Positions 20,083 through 28,334 of a stretch of 64,000 nucleotides of DNA are shown here, in pieces. Below the pieces are notes generated by a model. That model made no database searches, was not told where the DNA came from, and saw only the letters and a program-made list of their open reading frames with translations. The translations under genes were made by a program, and so were the position numbers. Position 1 is the stretch's first letter. The number at the start of each line of letters is the position of its first letter. Where the stretch lies: NCBI RefSeq assembly GCF_000379085.1, contig NZ_KB905378.1:1431978-1495977 (forward strand), written 5' to 3'. This DNA comes from Halomicrobium katesii DSM 19301. Lineage in GTDB: Archaea > Halobacteriota > Halobacteria > Halobacteriales > Haloarculaceae.

Positions 20083-20279
20083 TGGCTGATCGCCTCGTCT
20101 GTCGTGACTGTCACCGCGTCCAGCCCTCCGAAGCCGAAGAGTCCTGCGAGATCTGTGGCTCGACCTCGCTGACCGAAGACTGGGCCGGCTACGTCGTCAT
20201 CGCCCACCCCGAGACCTCCGAGATCGCCGAGGAGATGGAAGTGACCGAGTCCGGCCAGTACGCACTGAAAGTCCGCTAA
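20082..20279 (+). CDS. spt4: Transcription elongation factor Spt4 (RpoE'')
   Basis: 65 aa zinc protein with CRDC and CEIC pairs forming one zinc site, then WAGYVVIAHPETSEIAEEM, the part that binds the Spt5 NGN domain. Spt4/5 closes the RNA polymerase clamp and aids processivity. The rpoE'-spt4 gene order is conserved in Euryarchaeota. Confidence 0.96.
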   Translation: MADRLVCRDCHRVQPSEAEESCEICGSTSLTEDWAGYVVIAHPETSEIAEEMEVTESGQYALKVR

Positions 20280-20280
20280 C

Positions 20281-20817
20281 GTGTCTTCGCTCCGCCTCGA
20301 CCTCCCGTCGTCGCTACGCCACGAACTCAAGGAGCCGCTGGGTCCGATCTACACCGACGCCGACGAACTGCTGACGGTCGCCGCCGAACCGATCGTCGCC
20401 GTCGGCGACATCGTCACCTACCACCTGCTGGAGGCCGGCTACACGCCAGCGGTCGCGTTCGTCGACGATCGCACCAAGCGCACCGCGGTCGATCCGGAGG
20501 TTCGAGACGCCGTCGGCGGGTTCGACCACTGCCGGACCGTCGACAACCCGGCTGGGACGATCACCGGCCCCCTGATCGGCGCGCTCAGCCGGGGGCTCGG
20601 CGAGGACGGGACGACGCTGATCCGGGTCGACGGCGAGGAGGATCTGGCGGCGCTGCCGGCGGTGCTCGCCGTTCCAGAAGGCGCGAGCGTCGTCTACGGC
20701 CAGCCCGACGAGGGGATGGTGCTGGTGACCGCCGACGCGGCCGCCCGCGAGCGCTGCCGGGACCTCATCGGACGGATGGACGGACCCGCCGACGAGCTGC
20801 TGGCGGCGCTGTCGTAG
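20281..20817 (+). CDS. GTP-dependent dephospho-CoA kinase
   Basis: 178 aa, DUF359/GTP-dependent dephospho-CoA kinase family, the archaeal enzyme for the last step of coenzyme A synthesis. The recognisable stretch is VGDIVTYHLLEAGYTPAVAFVDDRTKR, then VDNPAGTITGPL and VYGQPDEGMVLV. It starts with GTG one base after the spt4 stop, completing the operon. Confidence 0.92.
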   Translation: MSSLRLDLPSSLRHELKEPLGPIYTDADELLTVAAEPIVAVGDIVTYHLLEAGYTPAVAFVDDRTKRTAVDPEVRDAVGGFDHCRTVDNPAGTITGPLIGALSRGLGEDGTTLIRVDGEEDLAALPAVLAVPEGASVVYGQPDEGMVLVTADAAARERCRDLIGRMDGPADELLAALS

Positions 20818-20820
20818 TCG

Positions 20821-20955
20821 CTACTCCGCGTTCGCCGCGTGGACGGCCCGCATCGCCCCGCCACACGCCTCACACTCCTGCGGTGCGTGTTCCGTGTGGA
20901 CGCGCTGATCACAGCGGCGGCACTCGTGGACGTGTTCGCCGTCCTCGTGTGGTAT
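20821..20955 (-). pseudogene. 5'-truncated zinc-ribbon protein
   Basis: The minus strand reads an open frame with HECRRCDQRV and QECEACGGAMRAVHAANAE-stop, a two-CxxC zinc ribbon of the small haloarchaeal type. No start codon lies between the first coding residues and an in-frame TAG at 20956-20958. The sequence changes character at about 20953, just ahead of the IS region, so the 5' part seems lost. No matching 5' fragment was found on the far side of the IS. Confidence 0.6.
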
Positions 20956-21070
20956 CTATCTGCTCTGTTGAGTCTGCAGACAGTACTGGGATGGTGACTG
21001 AAGACACAGTCATCAGACTCCTGTGGTGAGCGACGTAGATCTAAAGATCAGAGGATACTTGACTAGAAAA

Positions 21071-22351
21071 CTCAGCTTTGAACGTTGAAGTTGGAGCGTG
21101 ACATAGGCGGTAGCGAAGACGGATGATGCCGATTACGGACTTCTTGTCGTGTATGCGTGTGTTCGACGAGTTCGAGTCGCTCTCACCGGCGCAACGCTAT
21201 CACGCCAAAACCTACGCCACAGGTCTTGTTGCGGCCAGCAACAAGACCGTGGCAGGTATCGCACGCGAAGTCCTTCCAGCTGGAGACAAACGCGCTCTCA
21301 ACAAGTTCCTCACCGAGTACGACTGGGACGAACAGCAATTCAACCACGAACGCCTCGAAGAACTCCAAAAACACGGTGAAACGCGCTGGTCGAAGGATGG
21401 CTACATCATCCTCGACGACACGATCACCGAGAAAGCCGGGGACGACGTCCCCGGCGTCGGTCGCTTCTACGATCACGCCCAAGGCGACACTGTCTGGGGC
21501 CAAGACCTCATCTACGCCTTCTACGCTGACGACAAAACCGCCTATCCGCTCACTTTCCGCCTCTACGAAAAACAGGATGGAGACGGCCAAGACCACGACA
21601 CTAAGTACGACCTCGCCCGCGATATCGTCACAGAACTCGAAGACGAGGTAGGTGTCCCGGCGGACACCTACCTCTTCGACTCGTGGTTCGCCCACAACTC
21701 CGGCCTTCCTGAACTCATCGAATCATACGACAAGGACTGGATTGGCCCGCTCCGGAGCAATCGACAGGTGACCTACGGCGGAGAAGTGATCCGCGTCGAT
21801 GCGCTGGAAGAGCGCATCGACACGGTTGAGCGTAACGTTGAGGACGAAATCTACCACATCTGGACGAAGAAGCTTCCCGTCTCCCAGTTGGGAGACGTGA
21901 AGCTGGTCCTCGCTGAAAAAAAAAAACCGACAAAGAAGACGAAGAGAACCCGGTCAAGTACCTCGCTACGAACAAGATCGACGCACCGACCGAGCACATT
22001 ATTCGCTCCTACGGGATGCGGTGGCGCATCGAGACGTTCTTCGAGGACTCGAAGCAGGATCTCGGCTTGGGAGACTGCGAGATGCAGACCGACGAAGGTG
22101 CCAGTCGGCACTGGCACCTTCTGATGGCTGCCTACAGTCTCGTTCGTCTTGATCCCGAATCGAGCGCCTTGGGGACGGTTCGCTCGAAAGCGTCATCGCT
22201 TCGAGCGAACCTTGAGCACTCCCTGAAAGAAGCCGTTTACAACCTCCTCTCGTGGGTTCGAGACAACAATGATCGTGGCGTCGATGACCTCATGGAGGAG
22301 ATCGATCACCTCTTCGTTCACTCAACAGCCGACGCTAACGTTCAAAGCTGA
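21071..22351. mobile_element. Insertion sequence with IS4/IS701-type DDE transposase
   Basis: The outer ends form a perfect 16-bp inverted repeat, CTCAGCTTTGAACGTT at 21071-21086 and its complement at 22336-22351, with weaker similarity further inward (GTTGAAGTTGG against GTTAGCGTCGG). The 1281-bp unit holds one transposase gene interrupted at an 11-A run. No target-site duplication is evident at these ends. Confidence 0.75.
21123..22351 (+). CDS. DDE transposase, two frames joined at an A11 run
   Basis: The first frame (21123-21926 region) holds Asp motifs in ILDDTITEKAG and YLFDSWFAHN. At 21916-21926 there are 11 A's. After them the homologous protein continues in the -1 frame (TDKEDEENPVKYLATNK...) to the stop at 22349-22351. 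That second part contains the catalytic Glu in YGMRWRIETFFEDSKQ, the YREK-like signature. Frame 0 alone continues with unrelated residues to 22124. Either programmed -1 slippage makes the full enzyme or one A has been lost (12 A's would restore the frame). Confidence 0.8.
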
Positions 22352-22387
22352 GGACAAAATTAAGCAGGTGCTCTTCCTCTATCTCGC

Positions 22388-22427
22388 TGTCTGCTTGGGT
22401 AGGCTTCACACCGCATCCAAGCAGACA
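22388..22427. terminator. Hairpin between the IS and the SDR gene
   Basis: TGTCTGCTTGG (22388-22398) and CCAAGCAGACA (22417-22427) form an 11-bp perfect stem with an 18-nt loop in the convergent gap. It may terminate transcripts from either side. Confidence 0.4.
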
Positions 22428-22468
22428 CTTCCTCTAACCCGATGTGATCGACTGAGGATCGACGCCCG

Positions 22469-23188
22469 CTAGATGAACTCCGAATTTCGCGGGCCGTTCG
22501 TGATGTGGACCTCGAAGGGCTGGGTCCCGACGTCGTCCCGCTCGACGATGTGCCAGTAGGTCTCGGCCATCTCGTCGGGATCGAGGAACGTGTCGTCGTC
22601 GCGGTCGCCGAACCGCTCGCGGACGCCCGGCGTGTCGATCTGGCCGTCGACGACGACGTGGGCGGCGTGGACCCCTTCGGGACCGTACTCCTGGGCGATG
22701 TCCATCGCCATCCCACGAGCGGCGAACTTCGCCGCCGTGAATCCGACCGCACCGCCGAGGCTCCGCACGGACGAGGTCGCGCCGGTGAAGATCACGGTTC
22801 CGCCGTCCGCACCGAGCATGTCGCCGACGGCTTCCTGCGAGCAGACGAACGCACCGCGACCGTTGAGTGCCCACACCTGCTCGAACTCTGCTTCGTCGAT
22901 GTCCATGAGCCCCTTCCAGGCGGCAGCGCTCGCGTGATTGACGAGGGCGTCGACGGACCCGAAGGCGTCACGGACTGCGTCGAACCCGTCTCGAATCTGG
23001 TCGACCTCGGCGAGGCCGGTCTGGACGGCTAGCCCCTCGCCCGGTTCAGGGAGGTCGTCCGCCAGTTCTTCGATGTACGCCGCGGACCGGGCAAAGAGAG
23101 CGACTCGACACCCTTCAGACGCAAATTTTCGTGCAAGTGACGCTCCAAGGCCTGGTCCGACGCCAGCGATGACTGCTGTGCGGGTCAT
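22469..23188 (-). CDS. SDR-fold oxidoreductase-like protein lacking the catalytic Tyr
   Basis: 239 aa Rossmann-fold protein of the short-chain dehydrogenase family. The nucleotide-binding turn is GVGPGLGASLA, NHASAAAWKG stands for the NNAG motif and TGATSS holds the Ser. The YxxxK motif reads FTAAK, so the catalytic Tyr is Phe while the Lys is kept. This matches an SDR subgroup (SDR_c10-like, from memory) that has Phe at this place and a divergent glycine motif. Its reaction is unknown. The start MTRTAVIAGVGP is at the first beta-strand. Confidence 0.85.
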   Translation of the reverse strand: MTRTAVIAGVGPGLGASLARKFASEGCRVALFARSAAYIEELADDLPEPGEGLAVQTGLAEVDQIRDGFDAVRDAFGSVDALVNHASAAAWKGLMDIDEAEFEQVWALNGRGAFVCSQEAVGDMLGADGGTVIFTGATSSVRSLGGAVGFTAAKFAARGMAMDIAQEYGPEGVHAAHVVVDGQIDTPGVRERFGDRDDDTFLDPDEMAETYWHIVERDDVGTQPFEVHITNGPRNSEFI

Positions 23189-23276
23189 ACATCCGATTCG
23201 GCATCCGGGCTGAAAATCGTGGTCCCAGTCGGTGTGAACCTTCCATTTTTGACCGGCCAACCGATGCGTCACCCGG

Positions 23277-23465
23277 TCAGTCCGAACTGCCGAACCGCCG
23301 TGCGAGCCCGGCACTGGTCGCCATTTCGACGACACCGAAGTCGACGGCTGGGAGTGACGCGACCGTCGGGAGTCCCGCCGCGATGATCAGTGCCGCAGCG
23401 ACGGCGAAACCCCGAATCTCGACTGACAGAACCGCATTCCGTGACAGTAGGTCCTGGATATCCAT
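23277..23465 (-). CDS. Small single-span membrane protein
   Basis: 62 aa: a short charged N-terminus (MDIQDLLSRNAVLSVEIRG), one hydrophobic segment (FAVAAALIIAAGLPTVASL) and a polar tail. It is divergent from the 150-aa membrane protein gene. Codon use looks genuine but no family is recognised, so it is called with moderate confidence. Confidence 0.5.
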   Translation of the reverse strand: MDIQDLLSRNAVLSVEIRGFAVAAALIIAAGLPTVASLPAVDFGVVEMATSAGLARRFGSSD

Positions 23466-23591
23466 GTCTGACCCTGGTGACGGCTACCTCGTCGTCACGG
23501 AGATTCGCGTTACCCGCGTGAAACCAGGTCCCGGCGGCGTTACAGCCCATTTAATAAGGGAAGTGACGACAGGATTACTAGAGGTAACCGG

Positions 23592-24044
23592 ATGCGAATC
23601 CGGACGCAAATCATGGTTAGCATACTCAGCGGTTTGGTCAGCGGATTGGTCGCAACGATCGTTATGACGATGTTCATGATGGCACTGGGCGACGACTCCC
23701 CGCCACCCACTGCGTCGCTGTGGGCGAAGTACGTCGGTGACGAGGGACCGGAGTCGTACATGATGCAGGGGATGGTGTTACACCTGCTGTACGGGATCGG
23801 TGCCGGTGTGGCCTTCGCCGTGGGCGTGACCGCGCTCGGGCTCGGCGTTGGGGCAGGCGCGCTCGGGACGAGCCTGCTGTGGGCCGTCGTCTTCGCGCTC
23901 GGACTGACGGTCGTCGGTGCGATCTTCTGGATGCGCGTCGTGCTCGCAATGGAGCCAGAACCCGGGATGGTAGGAATGTTTGCGCTATTTCACTTCGTAT
24001 ACGGTCTCGTTCTCGGGGCGATGATGACGTACGTGCCGCTCTAG
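23592..24044 (+). CDS. Four-span membrane protein of unknown function
   Basis: 150 aa with four hydrophobic segments: SILSGLVSGLVATIVMTMFMMAL, LLYGIGAGVAFAVGVTALGLGV, LLWAVVFALGLTVVGAIFW and FALFHFVYGLVLGAMMTYV. It is Met- and Gly-rich. An alternative start seven codons later (MVSILSG) is possible. No family name can be given. Confidence 0.7.
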   Translation: MRIRTQIMVSILSGLVSGLVATIVMTMFMMALGDDSPPPTASLWAKYVGDEGPESYMMQGMVLHLLYGIGAGVAFAVGVTALGLGVGAGALGTSLLWAVVFALGLTVVGAIFWMRVVLAMEPEPGMVGMFALFHFVYGLVLGAMMTYVPL

Positions 24045-24098
24045 AGCGTCGACACGGGCCGGCGGTCCGAGAGTGACGGTGACAAAACGCCACAACCG

Positions 24099-24179
24099 AT
24101 ACGGCTTGTCGTTGTTGCTTCCCGGTGATCGTCGCCACGGGAGAGACACTCACCGGTAAATCGCGACGGTGCTCCGTAA
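24099..24179. repeat. 81-bp palindrome family, copy B
   Basis: Ends ATACGG/CCGTAA with inner CCCGGTGATCGTC and its near-complement CACTCACCGG. This is the most degenerate copy but exactly 81 bp. It lies between two convergent genes. Confidence 0.75.
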
Positions 24180-24235
24180 CAGGAGGGTGCGGAAGACACG
24201 GGCAGTAAGTGGATGGATACCGGCCGAGAGAACCG

Positions 24236-24616
24236 CTACTCGTCGCTCGTCCACTCGACGGCCTCGGTTCGGTTCTCGGTCGTCAGCGTCTCGAGATCAC
24301 CCGTGTCGATCTTTCCCCGCAGGGAGATGGCCTTGATGCCGTCGGCGACGACCGCCCAGCGGTCAATGCCGGCGTTGTCGGCGTACTCGGCCGATCGTTC
24401 CCAGATATCGAACACCTCCGGAGTGAACGGGTCGTCCAGTTTGACGACAGTCATCATCCCGGTGATATCATCGCGAGCGAGCAGTTCCTCGAAGGTTTCG
24501 AATGCCTCGTCGCCGAACACTGAGAGTTCCATTCCCGGCAGGAACTCCCAGATCATCGTTCCGTCAGTCACTTCGACTGTCCATCCGTCGCCGCTTTTCG
24601 TATCGTTCACGTCCAC
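24236..24616 (-). CDS. Small haloarchaeal protein, STAS/SpoIIAA-like fold suspected
   Basis: 126 aa. The pattern of strands (WTVEVTDGTMIWEF, ITGMMTVVKLD, WAVVADGIKAISLRGKI) alternating with helices resembles SpoIIAA-like STAS proteins, but no catalytic or phosphorylatable Ser is convincing. Acidic and soluble. It has its own promoter region with TATTTAATC about 30 bp upstream of the start. Confidence 0.65.
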   Translation of the reverse strand: MDVNDTKSGDGWTVEVTDGTMIWEFLPGMELSVFGDEAFETFEELLARDDITGMMTVVKLDDPFTPEVFDIWERSAEYADNAGIDRWAVVADGIKAISLRGKIDTGDLETLTTENRTEAVEWTSDE

Positions 24617-24784
24617 TTGTTGGTGAGGACGTATTTAATCGTATTTTTCAATGCCGTAACCCGATGAGCAGCGGGTAACTGCCCACGGGGGACGGGGACG
24701 AGAGGCATAGAACGGATCACAGACTGTCGAGGTTACCGCGGCGTTACGGTAGTATTTAGTACTGATACGCGTGGTTTGCTGATA

Positions 24785-25279
24785 ATGTTGGAACTCGGAG
24801 ATACCGCACCGGATTTCACGCTCCAGGGGATCCGGGGAGCCGAGTCGAGCGACATCGAGACCGTCACGCTTTCCGAGCGCCTCGAGACTGGGCCGGCGGT
24901 ACTCAATTTCTACCTGTTCGACTTCCACCCCGAGTGTCGTCGTAACGTCTGTGAGCTGCACGACCTCGCGTGGTTCGACCTCGACGAGCAGGTCCACACG
25001 TTCGGGATCTCGACCGATAGCGTGTTCAGTCACGGCGAGTTCGCTCGACAGGAAGGGCTCGAGTACCCGCTGCTCTCCGACAACGACGGGAGCGTCGCCG
25101 AGTCCTACGGCATCCTGACCGACGAGCGGCAGGGGCACCGTCGCGTGGCCAGACGGGCCGTGTTCGTCGTCGACCAGACCGGATCAGTCCGGTATCGCTG
25201 GGTCGCAGACGCGCCCGACGAGCAGCCCGAGTGGGAGGCAATCAAAGACGTCGTCGACGACGTGAAGGGGGACTCGTGA
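24785..25279 (+). CDS. AhpC/TSA-family peroxiredoxin
   Basis: 164 aa thioredoxin-fold peroxidase. LGDTAPDFTLQG is the family N-terminus. The peroxidatic Cys lies in FHPECRRNVCEL, where the usual PxxxTPVC is altered, with a second Cys four residues later. GISTDSVFSHGEFARQEGL and FVVDQTGSVRYRW follow the family. The start MLELGDTAP fits an otherwise leaderless message. It is followed in order by an AhpD-like gene, consistent with peroxide detoxification. Confidence 0.88.
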   Translation: MLELGDTAPDFTLQGIRGAESSDIETVTLSERLETGPAVLNFYLFDFHPECRRNVCELHDLAWFDLDEQVHTFGISTDSVFSHGEFARQEGLEYPLLSDNDGSVAESYGILTDERQGHRRVARRAVFVVDQTGSVRYRWVADAPDEQPEWEAIKDVVDDVKGDS

Positions 25280-25353
25280 GAACGCGAGCCCGCGCCCACC
25301 CTGTTACGCTCGGGTGAGCTACGGTTATGAAACCCGATCGCGTTCGGTGGAGT

Positions 25354-25911
25354 ATGACGCGACTCGACCTGCTCGATATCGAGGACATCCCTGAGGAGTA
25401 TCACTATCTGTTCACCGACGACTATCTCGGCGATCGGCACATCTTCCGGGTGTGGGCCCACAATCCGGAGGTCCTCAAGGCGACCCTCGAGTACCTGAAC
25501 ACGCTCTACGACCAGCTGACCCCGCGGACGAAGGAGCTGGTAATCCTCACGGTCGCCGCCACAAGAGGCGCACGCTACGAGTGGCACCAGCACGTCGATA
25601 TCGCCCGCGACAAGGGCGTGACGACCGCGGAGATGCGTGCCATCGGCGGCGGGGACTTCTCCGTGTTCGACGACGAGGAGTTCGTCCTGCTGCAGTACGC
25701 CGAGGCCGTCGCCGCCGGCGACGTCACCGACCAGATCCACGCGGCGCTCGAAACGGCCTACGACCCGGACGAGATCGTCGCCGTGGGGCTGCTGGTCGAC
25801 TTCTACGTCGGCCTGTGTAACTACGTCGCGGCGGTCGAGCTGCCCTTCGAGGGCGGGGAGTTCGTCGGCTGGACCCCCGACGACGAGACGATCGCCGATC
25901 TGTTCGCCTGA
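25354..25911 (+). CDS. Carboxymuconolactone decarboxylase/AhpD-fold protein
   Basis: 185 aa all-helical AhpD-like fold. The core TPRTKELVILTVAATRGARYEWHQHVDIARDKGV matches the family, but the CxxC of true AhpD is absent and replaced around EWHQH, so it is unlikely to be a disulfide reductase. Carboxymuconolactone decarboxylase-type or unknown lyase activity remains possible. The in-frame ATG at 25327 is less likely, as it overlaps the TATA-like region. Stop and next ATG are 3 bp apart, indicating an operon with the TauE gene. Confidence 0.83.
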   Translation: MTRLDLLDIEDIPEEYHYLFTDDYLGDRHIFRVWAHNPEVLKATLEYLNTLYDQLTPRTKELVILTVAATRGARYEWHQHVDIARDKGVTTAEMRAIGGGDFSVFDDEEFVLLQYAEAVAAGDVTDQIHAALETAYDPDEIVAVGLLVDFYVGLCNYVAAVELPFEGGEFVGWTPDDETIADLFA

Positions 25912-25914
25912 CGT

Positions 25915-26865
25915 ATGGCGGTGCCAGTCGACGCCGGCCGCTTCGTCGGCCTCGCTGCCGCCGGAACGACGGCGATGGCAGTCGTTTCGGGACAGTTCCT
26001 GTCGGCCGGGTTCCCAATGGACCAGTTCCTCGCCCACTGGTGGATCTTCCCGGCGTCGATCGTCTTCGCGACGGTCGCGCTCTCGGCTGGCGTCTCGGGG
26101 GCGCTGTTTTTCAGCCCGTTCTTTATGCTCGTCGTCGGGCTGACGCCCTCCCAGGCGATCGGGGCCGGCCTGCTCACCGAGGTGTTCGGGATGGGCAACG
26201 GCCTGCGCTCGTACGTCAGGCAACGCGTCGTCGACTTCCGGACAGCAAAGTGGCTGCTCTTGGGGTCGGTACCGGCGATCATCATCGGCGCCCTGGCCGC
26301 CCACTACGTCGATCCGACGATCCTCAAGATCCTCTTCGGCGTCGGCCTGCTGTCGCTCGGTGGCTTCCTGATCTACTACGAGTCCCCCGAAGACTACGAA
26401 CCGGGCCAGGCTGAGGGTGCGTTCCTCAGGGAGAAAAACAGCGGCCACGGGACCACGACCGTCGAGAGCGCCGACGGCGAGACGTTCATCTACGACACCT
26501 GTTGGCGGGTGCCCGGCGTGGCGCTGTCGACGCTGGGCGGGTTCGTCACCGGCCTGATCAGCGCCGGCCTGCCGGAGATCGTCACCACGCAGCTGATCGT
26601 CCGGTGTCGGCTCCCGCCCCGCGTCGCCGTCGCGACGAGCGTGTTCGTGCTCGGCATCACCGCAGTCGCGGGCGCGGTCGTCCACGCCCTGACGGCGACG
26701 CCGGTCTGGTACGTCGTCGCGTGGTCGATCCCGGGCGTGCTGGTCGGTGGAACGATCGGTACCCGCGTGGGGAAGTACGTCCCGAGCGAGCTGATGGAGA
26801 CCGGTCTCGGCGTCGTCTTCGGGCTAGTTGGCGGGATCGTCCTCGGACTGGAGGTGCTGGTGTAA
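25915..26865 (+). CDS. TauE/SafE-family permease (sulfite/organosulfonate exporter)
   Basis: 316 aa, about eight membrane segments in two repeats. The typical repeat turns are GVSGALFFSPFFMLVVGLTPSQAIGAGLLTEVFG and GGFVTGLISAGLPEIVTTQLIVRCRLPPRVAVATS. The central loop (residues about 165-195) is soluble. TauE/SafE proteins export sulfite, sulfonates or sulfur compounds. The substrate here is not defined, but the neighbours are redox genes. Confidence 0.9.
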   Translation: MAVPVDAGRFVGLAAAGTTAMAVVSGQFLSAGFPMDQFLAHWWIFPASIVFATVALSAGVSGALFFSPFFMLVVGLTPSQAIGAGLLTEVFGMGNGLRSYVRQRVVDFRTAKWLLLGSVPAIIIGALAAHYVDPTILKILFGVGLLSLGGFLIYYESPEDYEPGQAEGAFLREKNSGHGTTTVESADGETFIYDTCWRVPGVALSTLGGFVTGLISAGLPEIVTTQLIVRCRLPPRVAVATSVFVLGITAVAGAVVHALTATPVWYVVAWSIPGVLVGGTIGTRVGKYVPSELMETGLGVVFGLVGGIVLGLEVLV

Positions 26866-27031
26866 TGGGACACGGCGCGGTCGGCGGGAACGGGGAGTTC
26901 GCGAACGTTCCGACGGATCGGTCGTCCGGGACGCGATCGGGACCGATAGGGATCGTCGTCGCCAGTCGGGGGGAACGGGCAACCCCGACCGGTCGAGGGC
27001 TTCGATGCGCCCGAGCGAGCATCGAGGGACG

Positions 27032-28252
27032 ATGATGACTGCCGTCGCCGACGGCAAGTGGCGTGCGCTCGTCCTCGTCGGGACCGCGGAGCTGTTCGCG
27101 ATGACGCTGTGGTTCAGCGGCACGGCGGTCGGTCCGGAGTTGGCCACGGCGTGGGACCTCTCAGCCGCCGAGACAGCGTGGCTGACCAACGCCGTCCAGC
27201 TCGGGTTCGTCGTCGGTGCGCTGCTGTCGGCGTCGCTCACGATCGCGGACGTCGTCCCGCCCCGATACCTCTTCGCCGGCTCTGCGCTCGCCGGCGCCGG
27301 TGCGACGGCACTGATCGCCGGATTCGTCTCGAGCGGCGTCCCGGCGATCGTGCTCCGGTTCCTCACCGGCGTCGCCCTGGCGGGCGTCTATCCGACCGGG
27401 ATGAAGATGATGGCCGCGTGGTTCGACGAGGGGCGCGGGTTCGCGATCGGGGTCCTCGTCGGCGCGCTCACCGTCGGCTCGGCGTCCCCGCATCTCCTCC
27501 GGTGGATCGGTGGTGTCGGCAGGCCCGACCTCGTCCTCTACGGAACGGCGGGACTCGCGGCGCTCGGCGGACTCCTCGTCCTCGCCTACGAGGACGGCCC
27601 GTACCAGCCCGAGACGGCGCCATTCGATCCAGGCGCGATCCGGCGCGTCGTCACCGATCGTGGTGTCGTCCTGGCCAACACCGGGTACTTCGGACATATG
27701 TGGGAGCTGTACGCGGTCTGGACCTGGATACCGATCTATCTCGCGGCCAGCCTCGAGGCCGGCGGCGTGGCGAACGCGCAGCGACTCGCGGCGCTGCTCG
27801 CGTTCGGGACGATCGCGATCGGCGGAGCGGGGGCCTGGCTCGCGGGCTCGGCCGCCGATCGCTGGGGACGGTCCCTGGTGACGAGCGTCTCGATGGGGAT
27901 CTCGGGCGCTGCGTGTCTGCTCGCCGGGGTCGTCTACGGCTCGTCGCTGCTCGTCGTCGTCCCGTTCGTCCTCGTCTGGGGGTTCTTCGTCGTCGCCGAC
28001 TCCGCGCAGTTTTCGGCCACCGTCTCGGAACTCGCCGACGGGAGTTACGTCGGCTCCGCGCTGACCCTGCAGACCGCCGTCGGCTTTCTCATCACGATCG
28101 GCTCCATCCAGCTGATCCCCGTCGTGCAGGGCGTCGTCGGCTGGCGATGGGCTTTCGCACCACTCGTTCTCGGCCCGCTCGTCGGGACGGCCGCGATGCT
28201 GTGGCTGCGGTCGCTCCCCGAGGCCGACCGGCTGGCTGGCGGCCGGGGATAA
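27032..28252 (+). CDS. Major facilitator superfamily transporter
   Basis: 406 aa with twelve predicted membrane segments. The loop between helices 2 and 3 and the RFLTGVALAGVYPTGMKMMAAWF stretch fit the nitrate/sugar-acid branch of MFS, and a second-half AGSAADRWGR is the motif-A-like loop. The substrate is unknown. Two adjacent ATGs (27032, 27035) are possible. The 166 bp before it hold no gene. Confidence 0.9.
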   Translation: MMTAVADGKWRALVLVGTAELFAMTLWFSGTAVGPELATAWDLSAAETAWLTNAVQLGFVVGALLSASLTIADVVPPRYLFAGSALAGAGATALIAGFVSSGVPAIVLRFLTGVALAGVYPTGMKMMAAWFDEGRGFAIGVLVGALTVGSASPHLLRWIGGVGRPDLVLYGTAGLAALGGLLVLAYEDGPYQPETAPFDPGAIRRVVTDRGVVLANTGYFGHMWELYAVWTWIPIYLAASLEAGGVANAQRLAALLAFGTIAIGGAGAWLAGSAADRWGRSLVTSVSMGISGAACLLAGVVYGSSLLVVVPFVLVWGFFVVADSAQFSATVSELADGSYVGSALTLQTAVGFLITIGSIQLIPVVQGVVGWRWAFAPLVLGPLVGTAAMLWLRSLPEADRLAGGRG

Positions 28253-28334
28253 TCAGACTGCCGGCCGTAACCGGTTCGAGATATTCGCAACCCGGGGGAT
28301 CGCGACAGCCGTCGCAGACGTACAGCCGGTAGTA

